DNA of 64,000 nt, from contig JAJJXM010000014.1 of the NCBI GenBank assembly GCA_024516155.1, positions 620,001-684,000 of the forward strand, written 5' to 3'. The first letter of the stretch is position 1; the number at the start of each line of letters is the position of its first letter. A program made the position numbers and the translations under genes. The notes below the pieces were generated by a model. The model was not told where the DNA came from. It ran no database searches and saw nothing but the letters and a program-made list of their open reading frames with translations. The DNA is from Pyronema omphalodes (lineage: Eukaryota > Ascomycota > Pezizomycetes > Pezizales > Pyronemataceae). Shown here piece after piece: positions 45,691 to 56,682 of the stretch.

Positions 45691-45892
45691 ATTCCCAGAC
45701 TGCGGCGACCTCTTTGCGTCTTACAAGAGTACTGTGGTGCATATCACGGATATTCATTGCCAGGACGACCATGACGTGGTGAACTTCTTCAACGCTGCGG
45801 AAATGGATTGCAATGGCACTGCAGAAGACGAGTCCCATCACGTGTTACGTGCTTCACTGGCACTAACACACCTGGCACATGGGGAGATGTGA
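45691..45892 (+). pseudogene. Z4: 3' fragment of a Z gene
   Basis: Only the last ~65 codons remain, from within the fourth finger (FPDCGDLFASYKSTVVHITD) to the stop. The 5' part is replaced by B3-type flank (GACTATCCATA) joined at 45691/45692. The fourth finger lacks its first Cys, so no finger is complete. Confidence 0.9.
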
Positions 45893-48085
45893 ATCCCACA
45901 GCCTTGAAAACTGATCAAGATATTAAGATGAATAACTCTGTTATGTTTACCCTGTTGTGTGTCGAATGTGTTGTGTTTTTCTCTATACGTTATGCTCTCG
46001 CTAGGTTTGTTCTAAGTTGTTATGTTAGTTGATTTTTATGGTGATCATAATCGGCTTCGATGACCTGCATGTAAATTGATCGACGATAAGTGTATACGTT
46101 TTGAGTGTCGTGAACTTATTTTTGTACTGGTCTTTGGCATGCTGTTGTTTTTTTCTAATTCAATGATTAATCCAAATATCGTGAATGAGTTCTGGATGCT
46201 GTGTCGTCCATATCGCCAAATGCACCAAAGTGCTTTAATGCCAATGAAGCATGCAGAATGTGATGGAAATCACCTTCAGCATTCCGAGTGTAGTTTCTGT
46301 CAGAGGTCCCAAATAAGTTTATTCGCATCTCCTGGAAAATGTCTCGTTCTTATATTCGCTGACGTGCTGTCGTTTGACGGTATGACTCAATTGCAGTCGG
46401 AGCATGGAAAATGGAAAGCTGCTGATGATCTGTTAATACTGACGGCAAAGTTCACTCATTCTGATACGTATCCGTAACTTGCCGGAAGTTGGAATGTCAG
46501 CGGACAATGGAAACCGGCTTATAAGCCGTGAATATGTTTTGGCATACTCTCTTTGATTCCCATGAAATTGCCGGGTGTCATAATTGACCGTTGTTTTTTT
46601 TTTTTTTCGCTCTAACAGAAATTATTCTCAATACTGTACAGCATAATCTTCAGAAGCGTGTTGAATATTTGGAGATACGGAATCTTCAAAAGTTCACCCG
46701 AGAGGGGGTGAAAAAAAAACTATAGCAGAACAATGCCTTGCTGGCCATGGTTTCCGTGGCATCATGCAATCATGAAATCAAACCCTGGGTGATGACTTTG
46801 TTTCACAGGCAGTGCGAATGTCACTTGTAATTGTCAACCAAGTACCTTCCTTCACGCAATAACTTCTGCATACAAGTTATACCGAATGATATTTTGATCT
46901 GTAGAACATATATTCAGACACGCACTGAATGGGGTTGACAGTGTTGTGTGCTGCTATCATTTCATAACAACGGGGACAAATAAATAAATCAACAAAAAAA
47001 ACAACGGGGACAAGTAATTATGACCTTTCCCCCCGCCCACCCTCCCTGACCCTGACTCTTCCTGCACTTACCTTCTCTTGTAGTTGTCAAATTTCCCGAA
47101 CCACAAGATGCTGCAGCACACTCCGGGTTAATCTTATACGGTCTTACTTGGGTTGTAAAGAGTAATGGATTGCCAACTACTCCTTGAGAAACACTATAAA
47201 TACTAATAAACTTTCTTTTCTGGATTCCTCCGTTTTGTGTTGGCTACTGGCGAATATACCCGCGTATGGATGTTGCAGGGTTCAATAAACCTACTGCTGA
47301 TAACTCTGTCTCCAAATGTTACTCGTTTCATCTCACGATGCAAATAGGTAGGCGTATCAAACTCTCCAGAGGACCCTCCGATATTCAATTCCAGTTTGAA
47401 AATCCAAGCCCTTGCAGTGATTCTTCAGCATCTATGACCCATTGAGTTTCTTGAGAACCTAAGATAACAGAATCATGGATGATATGAAATATAGAGTGCG
47501 GTAACTGTTGGATATTATTGGTTTTGACGACACTGAAGCGGTACAAGAAGGGCACATTGCGCTGCGTTCAAGAATGATGAGATAATGTCTTGGCTGGCTG
47601 GGCTTGTGCGTGGCACATCTCATTCAGCGTGGCTTTTATTACCCTGAAAAATGAGACTTGGCGTTTCTACACATCACTTTTCTGAATTTAAACGTGAATC
47701 GCTATTCATGGCTGTAATACTGCTGATAACCGTGCATATACCGTCAGACATGACCGAGGTGAAGTTGTGCATTCTTCAACGAGTATCAGATTTCATAATT
47801 GCCTCAAGAATATACTGACGGAGGCTTTGAGATCGACACAAGGCCGATACCACAGATGATGAAATATGAAATAAGAAATAACGACATACGGTATCAACAA
47901 ATCATTCAAATTCACTTAATACACTGAACAGAATGAAGAGACGTTTTGATAATCATGACTGGTAACGCCTGAATTTCTATAACTCAAGCTCTTTTAGAAA
48001 ATAAGTAATCTGACTACTCTTATTCATCGTAATGATTCGTAATATCATTCTTATCCTAAACTATTCGAGAATGTAACATTCGAAC
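45893..48085. other. Z4 downstream segment, truncated at a telomeric repeat
   Basis: Homologous to 10597-13327 with an internal deletion near 47450 that removes about 0.6 kb of the other copies. Homology stops exactly at CGAACGGTTA, where a telomeric repeat begins and the B gene should have followed some 250 bp later. Confidence 0.6.
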
Positions 48086-48103
48086 GGTTAGGGTTAGGGT
48101 TAG
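48086..48103 (+). repeat. Interstitial telomeric repeat (TTAGGG)3
   Basis: GGTTAGGGTTAGGGTTAG begins at the last base pairs shared with the other units, which read CGAACGGTTATCACAAC at this point. The G-rich strand runs rightward, the orientation of a right-hand chromosome end on the sequence to its left. Sequence beyond it is unrelated to the units. Confidence 0.9.
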
Positions 48104-51100
48104 TTGGAACATGAACAAGGGAACATCCGCGATACCCCAATTTTCCGGCCTCCATACATGTCTCAGAGGCAAAGTAGAATGAAATTTCTCGCTGGTCTAT
48201 AACGTTCACAAGCTGTGCTGAACGTGCGAAGTACTTTCATGGTGTGTATACATAATGCTTCCCCGGCGCTTACAAAATGCACTACCAATCCATCATCTTC
48301 AACATTCCTTGGGTCGATCATATTTCAGCCTCGGTCCAATTCGGGTCTCTTTCAGCTCCTTTGAAATACTGTAGTCTCTATCATAATTCTCTCTCCTAGT
48401 TTACAGCGCTGCATGCTGTCAACAGCCCGATGTTTCGCTGTATGAAGATTGTATACGCCCGTTCGTGACCAAAGCATTTGCCGTTTCAACCCGTATATGT
48501 GCACAATATAAACCCCCACGCCGCCAAGTATCATCTTGGTTCGAAAAAACTACTATTTTCATAGCCCTAGATCGCCGTGCTAGAGAAAATTGAATGGTTC
48601 ATATCGTTATGTGGGGTTTCGAAATAGCCGGTGTAGGGGTTGTACCCCGGCTTTCGACCCCTGTCCCGTTACCGCCACGGATCTAGTCGCGCGCGTGTCA
48701 CAGCAAACATGGTTGATTTGACGCTAAACCCCAACTGAAAGAGCCGAACTGCATGGAATGCTACTGACGTCACATACTGCATGTTTTAAAGCCGCGGTGA
48801 CGACCGTATATAAGACTATATATCATGCTTGACCCTGGTGCAGCGATAGATGGATTCTCTTCATCATCAATAATGGGACGGGTTGGCTTTCATCCGTGGC
48901 TTTATGTGAAATGAATGCAATCTGAAACCGATGATGATTGATTAGACGAGAATATGGACATACGGAATTAGTTCTCATAAGAGGGCTTTTGGGAGGGGCG
49001 ATGACGATGTGTCTGGGTGAAGCGGTATCGTGGGATGGCGAACATTCATGTGTTGCTGGATTGCATGTTGTTATGGTTTAGTCGTGGATCAAGTACTTCA
49101 GCTTTGGGGTGCTATAGGTTGTGGGTTTCAAACATTATGGTGTACGGGATGTCTGGGTTTGTTAGCTATCACGCTTCTCGTTAGCAGCGGCTTCGAGATA
49201 TAATTGATTTTGTGGGAGATGGGGGTTGAGATCAGCTGAGAAACCATTCTGAGAATGCAGTACCTTAATCACAGGTACGTCATATGTTATAGGTCGTATG
49301 TCACAAAAAAGTAAGTATACGTTCGAAGTACAATAAACAAATTCTTTCCTGATACAAAACATTCAAGTTGACAACCATGACTAACAATCAACACAAAACA
49401 CTGGAAGCTGGTTCTCCGAATCCGTGAAGCTTGATAGTTTGAGGTGGCAATAATCTGTTCACCACCTCAGGTTATTGCATCCAGAAGGTCATGAACAAAG
49501 ACATTGCAACGGCCAGTCACCAGTTAGATGGTAATGATACCCTCCATCACTGGCTCCTCCAGACGCTGTGTAAGTTGCAGCGAGAACGAGACCAGGACGG
49601 AGTGAGACCCACGGAGCGAATGGTTTGGAGAGGCTTCCGCTCAGCAAACTCTGAACTCTCGGTGGGTGGGTGACGGTAGGTGGCAATAACCTGATGGGTT
49701 GTGTACGCTATCAGATCATTTCCAGTGGAAATAGGTTGAAACTGTTGGGACCGGTGTGTGGAAGCGCCGTTCTGGGACTTGGTGATGTTGGACTCGGTGA
49801 ATGAATGCAGTGTGCATTGGTAAATCTGGAGAGAAGTGTTGATATATTTCACCGCAGTCCGTGATTCTAGAGGAACTTACAACTCGTTCTTGATAGACGA
49901 GTATTGTTTCCCATGATGTTGAATAAATTCGGCCGAAGTAGTCAGAGATTGAATGATTGACATTTGAATCGAGAAAAGGTTGTCTTGAGAACTACTCAGT
50001 ACGTTAAACAACTGAGAACACTTCGAAAGAAGGAAGATTGTCTAACATCTGATTCTGGATCAAATTTTGTGTCCAGTTTCGAAGACGAATTTGTGAAATG
50101 GGAAAGGTTACTATACCCGCTTCGTATCGTTATATTTCAGAGGATATCATGGTCGGCAACAGCTGAAGGAGGTGTAATCGATAATGTAAGAGAAGAGGAG
50201 AGAATGGTTTGAGTGGCTTGAATACTGGAAAAAAAACGGTTAGCGCCTGGGCTGTGATCAAGCAAAGCAATATTGCGTTAGCGTAGACACTTTTCACTAA
50301 TTCATGAGGGCCGATACTGCTAAACAACCCCAGGCTGTATTGAGGTAAAACCAATGGTGGATATCCTTAACGCAGTATTTTACTTGATCCTACAGATGTC
50401 GAGGATTAGTATTAAATTTCTCATTGATTCGAAGATAACTTACTGCGCGTTGTCAGAGGTTCCCACAGCGATGGAATACCGGGATCACAAAAAGTATTAC
50501 GGCGCTGTAGCAATATACCGGCAAAGAATAACATTTTCCTATATCAATCCGATACTTATGTTGGGATGAATTTCCAGTACTCCGACATACTCCATTCTGT
50601 GGCAGGAAAAAGTGCATTGCAATGACGTTTAAACATGTACTTCCGTCATGCAACCTCAACAAAACAGAGAAGCTAAACAATTCAGATTCCAACTCCAGCA
50701 ACCCTCTTTCCATGCCAAGACTTTCCCGATGCCAGGTTCGAAAGGACATCGATTGAAAGCCATCCCTCGCCGAGACGCCCTTCGCCAAGGACCTCGTAAA
50801 ACAATACTCCCAATTCAGGGAAAGTACACATTCCGTCATCATACATACATTTAACTCCACGGAGCAGTTATCGACATACCCAGACTTGCCATGTTTATGT
50901 AGTGTTTTCCCGAGACAGCACTTCCCGATAAACAGGGTTTGTGAAATAAACAACCTCCTGTGAATATGAAAATGTGTTCGGTAGTCAGGACTTCCTTTCT
51001 TTGGTATCTTGTATTTCCCAACAGTCCTAACCAATACCAGACAACCTGGCAACCCTAACCGCATCATAAATTTTAGTTGCGTGCGGAAAGAGCATTGCGG

Positions 51101-51110
51101 ATTTCCCAAA
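48104..51110. other. Unique segment right of the telomeric repeat, no clear gene
   Basis: This is about 3 kb without recognisable similarity to the Z-B units or the transposons. Candidate frames are a 218-codon minus-strand frame at 50453-51109 and, opposite it, a 68-codon plus-strand frame at 50648-50854 rich in Gln/Arg/Lys; neither has a domain I know. A nested complementary pattern lies at 49441-49478, and GGTGGCAATAA(T/C)CTG recurs at about 49677. I see nothing else that can be supported. Confidence 0.35.
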
Positions 51111-51344
51111 CATTATTAAAGAATACAATGACGTTGTACCATGTACCTCTTTGGGCAGTTTCTAAGTCCTGCTACTGATGTGCGTTGTTTTTTGAAATGC
51201 ACATGGCGTTCAGTACAAACACATCCACCGATAACGAGAATTACGTCAATTGCAGAGAGATTAAATCATGCGGGCGCCAATTCAGGAAGCGCAATACTGA
51301 GTGTCGTTTACGATATTGTTCGTGACTAAAATGACTTCGTAGGG

Positions 51345-51490
51345 TGAAATGGACCGCAACTCAACTACTTTCGGCACGGACCGAGTGATTTCGCATTCAC
51401 ACACTTAGCTCGTTCAGGCGTGACGCGAGTGACATTGAGTGCGGTCCCACAGTGCATCATTCGATAATTCCGAAAAGGCTTAGTTGGTCA
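51345..51490 (+). promoter_or_regulatory. Conserved block upstream of Z5
   Basis: Fourth copy of the Z upstream block, ending 916 bp before the Z5 ATG. The core from ACTTTCGGCACGGACCGAG to GCGGTCCCACAGTGCATC is almost the same as in the Z2 unit, although sequence just left of it (ATGACTTCGTAGGGTGAAAT) has diverged. Confidence 0.4.
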
Positions 51491-52406
51491 GCAAAAGCAG
51501 TATCGGTTTAGCGTTTCAAAACCATAGAATGAATGAATTAAACCCGTTCTCGAGAAGAAGCATGATATTGCTGACCGGCGGTTGGCTCTTACGGACCCAT
51601 TGAAAAAAAAAAGCTTCAGTGACGAGGCACTCGATGGAGGGGTTGGAGCTCACCAGAGAGATCACATTGCTGGACGTTATTGTATAGGTAACCAGGAACA
51701 AAGATGGTGAAATTTATATCGGGTTGTTGGTATCAAGGGCAAGGCCTTTACATAGCTGGCATGCTCAGCTTATATGGTGGAGAGGCTTAGGCAGTCGCTG
51801 GAAGTGGATTTGATGTGCACCACATTCGTATATTACCAATTCTTTTGAGATATTTACCCCAGATATGCCATGTTACAAATACTGGACATTGGAAGCCACT
51901 TTGGTGGCGTGCAGCAGCCATTGTGCGAATCATGTTTTGTGGTGAATAGGATTGTATTTTCGAAAATGAGGGAGAACATTGCGCGGCATAATAAATGAAT
52001 TTCATGGATACATTCTAGAGTACCAGTATCCGCTGCCAAGATAGCCATGCCATGGACGTTCGGTTTAGTCTTGAACATGCCGCGTGTAGCTAGCTTTCGT
52101 CCTATACTTCTATCATTGTTCACCGACTGACGTATTCAACCACAGCTGTTTGTCACCTCTACACTCCACTGCCTCACTCCACTTTTGGTTCAACAATCTT
52201 CAGTTGTACTGACACAACTATTGCGATCCATCAACGGATACTTGCTTGTAAATCCAGAGTTAACACCCTCCGACACTTGCTCATTGTGCTAATCAGGAAT
52301 AGTAACACGACAACGTCTACCTACGTAAATTCTCAACCCTCCACTAAGTCGTGCAGTATCGCAGCTTCCACAGAACTCTGTCCTACCTGGAACCCCGTTG
52401 ACGACC

Positions 52407-53246
52407 ATGGCCTCCAACCGTGCTCAATATCAGATAGATTTGCCGACGACCTGCATCGTCGAAGGCTGTGATGCCTCACCTAAGGACCTTCAGTCCCACA
52501 TCGCGAAGGACCACATTTTTATATTTCCCGTCCGCAGTGCCCTGAACACACCGTCAGGAATGGTACCTCCCCAGGAGAAGTCACAAGGCAACTGGCTTCC
52601 CTTCACCGCGCGTCTGGGACGAGTATACAATCCGCTTAAACGAGACGAAGTGAGCATGGCGGCCACAGTTCTGACTTCGATTTACAAAATCCTGGAACGG
52701 ATATGCCATCCTGACTCTGGTCAATCGGAATTCGAATTCCGGCACCAACAGGAGTACTATTGTCCAATCCCAGGCTGCATGTTTTCCGGACCGCACACAA
52801 GATTGGAGCTCAGGGATCACTTCTATGCAACACATACCAATGCACTGAACTTGAAATGCCCGATCCAAGGTTGCAATGTCGTTTTCAATGATCGCTCCCC
52901 CGACCTTTATCACCATGTGGTTTTTGACCACAATGAAAAAGGGCTCGAGGGACACAATATATGCATGCAGGCTTTCCAGGAGTGCAGAAATAAGGAAATC
53001 ATGCTGAAATGTATACTTGGCTCCTGCCAACTTTTCCGTTGTCCGTTCCCAGATTGCGGCGACCTCTTTGCGTCTTACGAGAGTACTGTGGTGCATATCA
53101 CGGATATTCATTGCCAGGACGACCATGACGTGGTGACCTTCTTCAACGCTCCGGAAATGGATTGCAATGGCACTCCAGAAGACCACTCCCGTCACGTCTT
53201 ACGTGCTTCACCGGCACCAAAACACACGGCGCATGAGGAGATGTGA
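52407..53246 (+). CDS. Z5: four-finger C2H2-like protein
   Basis: Single exon, 279 aa, same start context as Z2. Roughly four fifths of residues match Z2 by eye. Differences cluster between fingers 1 and 2 (RLGRVYNPLKRD, KILERICHPDSGQ) and around fingers 3-4 (FNDRSPDL, GSCQLFRCPFPDC). All sixteen Cys/His ligands are retained. It is followed about 3.4 kb downstream by the convergent intact B4, so this is the unit with both partners complete and most diverged from the others. Confidence 0.85.
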   Translation: MASNRAQYQIDLPTTCIVEGCDASPKDLQSHIAKDHIFIFPVRSALNTPSGMVPPQEKSQGNWLPFTARLGRVYNPLKRDEVSMAATVLTSIYKILERICHPDSGQSEFEFRHQQEYYCPIPGCMFSGPHTRLELRDHFYATHTNALNLKCPIQGCNVVFNDRSPDLYHHVVFDHNEKGLEGHNICMQAFQECRNKEIMLKCILGSCQLFRCPFPDCGDLFASYESTVVHITDIHCQDDHDVVTFFNAPEMDCNGTPEDHSRHVLRASPAPKHTAHEEM

Positions 53247-56200
53247 ATCCAACAGCATTCACAACGCTTTCCGGTATTCCGATTAATGACTGTGCTATGT
53301 TTACCCTGTTGTCTGTCAAATGTTTTGTATTTTTCTGTATGCGTTATTCCTTGCTAGGTTTGTTCTACCGTGTTATGTTAGTTGATTTTTATGGTGATCA
53401 GAATGGGCTTCGATGACCTGCATGTAAATTGATCGACGATAATTGTATACGTTTTGAGTGTCGTGAACTTATTTTTGTACTGGTCTTTGGCATGCTGTTG
53501 TTTGTTTTTTTAATTCAATGATTAATCCAAATATCGTGAATGAGTTATGGATGTTGTGTCGTCCATATCGCCAAATGCACCAAAGTGCTTTCATGCCAAT
53601 GAAGCACACAGTATGTGATGAAAATCTCCTTCAGCATTCCCAGTGTAATCTTTGTCAGAGGTTCCAAATACGTTTATTCGTATCTCCTGGGAAATGCCTC
53701 GTTCTTATATTCGCTGACGTGCTGTCGTTTGACGGTATGACACAATTGCAGTCGGAGCATGGAAAATGGAAAGCTGCTCATGATCCGTTAATACTGACAG
53801 CATACTTCACTCATTGTGCTACGTATCCGTAACCTGCCGGAAGTTGGAATGTCAGCGGACAATGGAAACCGGGTAATAAGCCGTGAATATGTTTCGGCAT
53901 GCTTTCTTCAATTCTTATGGAATTGCCGGTTGTCATAATTGACCGTTTTTTTTGTTTCGCTCTTACAGAAATCATTCTCAATACTGTATAGCATAATCTT
54001 CAGTGGCGTGTTGAATATTTGGAGATACGGAATCTTCAAAAGTGCACACCGGAGCGGGTGAAAAAGAAACTATAGCAGAACAATGCCTTGCTGGCCAAGG
54101 TTTCCATGGCATCATGCAATCTTGAAATCAAACCCAGGGTGATGATGCTAATGTCATTAGTCTTTGGCAAGAACGTACCTTCCTTCACGCAATACCTTCT
54201 TCCTCCATGTTATGCCTAACGTCATTTCTATTTGTAAAACATCTTCTCAGACATGCACTCTATGGGATTGTCAGGATTGTGTGCTGGCACCATTTAATAA
54301 CAACGGGGACAAGTAATTACGACCTTCCTCCCCCGCCCACCCTCTCTGGCCCTGACTCTTCCTGCACTTATCTTCTCTCGTAATTGTCAAATTTCTCGAA
54401 CCACAAGATGCTGCAGAACACTTTCGGTCAATCTTATACGATCTTAGTTGTGTTGTAAAGGGCCATCGGTTTCCAACTACTCCTTGAGAAACACTATAAA
54501 TACAAATAAACTTTCTTTTCTGGATTCCTCCGTTTTGTGTTGGCTACTGGCAAATATACCCGCGTATAGATGTTGCAGAGTTCAATAAACCTAATGGTGA
54601 CAACTCTGTCTCCGAATGTTACTCGTTTCCTCTCACGATGCAAATCGATAGGCGTATGAAACTCTCCAGAGGACCCTCCGATATCCAATTCCAGTTTGAA
54701 AATCCACCCCTTGCAGTGATTTTTCAGCACCTATGGCCCATAGTAACGTGGTCAGCAAGTGACTGTATTACCTTCCCATTTCTCCCTGGCCATACGCTTG
54801 GAAATCGGCTTTCTCGACAAAAAGCCGGAACAACAGGGTGTGCCAAACCAGCAGTCATAGATCGTCAACATTTCCATCGGGACGTAGTGACGAGGCATTC
54901 AGCCCTCCGAATCCGACAAAAGGCTGGAATGCCCGGTTTTGAAAGTTTGATGTTGTTGAACCACCCACTATGAAAACTGGACTATGTCACCGTAACATAC
55001 TTCATAATTCACACCTAGAAACCTTGAAGATATATTGTACAGGATAACGATAACGGCCTGAATTATTGAAAAACGGTGTTCGGATTCCACGGAATGGTCT
55101 TTGACGGGAAACAGCTGCAGTAAGGGAAAAACTGCAAAACAAAACACAGAACAAAAAATGAAGATACAAAATTGAGTATAGATTATGCCAAAGCAAATGC
55201 CACACGACATGGTATATCGAATATCCGATACAGGATATGTTGAGTTGGAATTTTCGGCAACTAGCATGGCTCTCCAACCCCCGGTCATTTTTGCTGTCTT
55301 TCTTGAGGACCTAAGATAACAAAACGATGGATGATATGAAACATATTTGACCGCCACCGTTGCCATCGAGACGCAGGGACGACCGATTCAGCCCTCCGAA
55401 TACGACAAAAGGCTGGAATATCCAGCGTTGAAAGTTTGAGGTTGTTGGACCACCCACCAGTGAATAGTGGACCGTGTCACCACAAGACACTTGGTTCTTC
55501 ACAGTGAAAAACCCTCAAGATATATCGCACAGAATAACAATCACGGCCTGTATTATTTATAAACGGTGTCCGGATTCCACGAAATGGTCTTTGACGGAAA
55601 ATAGCTGCAGTAAGGGAAAAATTGAAAAACAACACAGAGAGAAAAAAAAAAGAAAAAACTTGAGCAAAGATCATGCGAAGGCAATTGCCACACGACACGG
55701 TATATCGAATATCCGATGCAGGATATGTTGAGTTGAAATCTTCGGCACCTCGGATGGCTCGCCACTCGCCGATCATGATTGCTGTCTTTCTTGAGGACCT
55801 AAGATAACAAAACGATGGATGATATGAAACATAGAGTGTGATAACTGTTGGAGATTATTGGTTCTGACGAGACTGAAGTGGTACAGGGAGGGCAGACGTC
55901 GCTGTGTTAAAGGATGCTATATCAACGTCTTGGCTGTGCTGATGAGAAGCAAATGTTAGTTAGCGCGGCTTTTGTCACACCGAATTATGAGGGTAGGGTT
56001 TCCTATAAAACCCCTTCCTTGTATTGAATAGGGGATCGCGGTTGACTGCTTCAATACCGATAATCACCAAAAAATGCTTCGGTCAATATTCGGTCACACA
56101 ATCAATGAGGTGAATCTTTACATCCTGAAACGAGTGTTATATTTCTTGATTCCGTCAACCAGATGCTGACCAAGGTTTTAAGATCAACAGAAGAACAACA

Positions 56201-56682
56201 CCATAAAAAGAAAAGACGACCACAGCACCAGCGAACGAATGATATAAACTTAATACACTGCAGGAACTTTCTGATAATGAGAGCTAATAATGCCTGCCTT
56301 CCTCCAAAATGATCTACTTAGAAACTAAGCATTCTGACATGTGAAATTCTGTGTAAAAATTCACAATATCATTCCCATGCCGAACCCTTCAACAATGTAA
56401 CATTCGAACGCTCAACACAGATCGAATTCGACAACAAAAATACTGGTTGTTCAACCAACGCAAGCTGTTATGCGGATAAGAATGTGGCAGTCAATGGCAT
56501 TGACGGAGGCCTAAGGTGTCCAGGACTCCAAGTTCAGTCCATACATTGACTAATGATCGACGTTGCTTAGTAAGTCCTGTCTAGCGTGTTAGCACGTCCA
56601 TCTACCAAGCAGATGAATAGTTTCGGAGAGATACTTACAAGAACCTCCACATGCTCCACGAACCCCCAACACCAGCAAAAGT
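53247..56682. other. Z5-B4 intergenic segment with internal tandem duplication
   Basis: A diverged version of the shared Z-B spacer. It carries the conserved CTATAAATA and downstream block near 54492. A ~489-bp tandem duplication not present in other units makes it longer. No gene is supported. Confidence 0.5.
54856..55833. repeat. Tandem duplication, two ~489-bp units
   Basis: Units 54856-55344 and 55345-55833 share blocks such as TTCAGCCCTCCGAAT.CGACA, GGTGTTCGGATTCCACG-type sequence, CTGCAGTAAGGGAAAAA, TATATCGAATATCCGAT and CTTGAGGACCTAAGATAAC, all at an offset of 488-489 bp. The Z2 and Z3 units have a single copy. Divergence between the two halves indicates it is not recent. Confidence 0.8.

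Noticed and set aside
50453..51109. 218-codon minus-strand frame in the unique segment
   Set aside because: Composition is not protein-like, no domain or splice pattern is visible, and a better-looking but short frame lies opposite. Not enough to call a gene.
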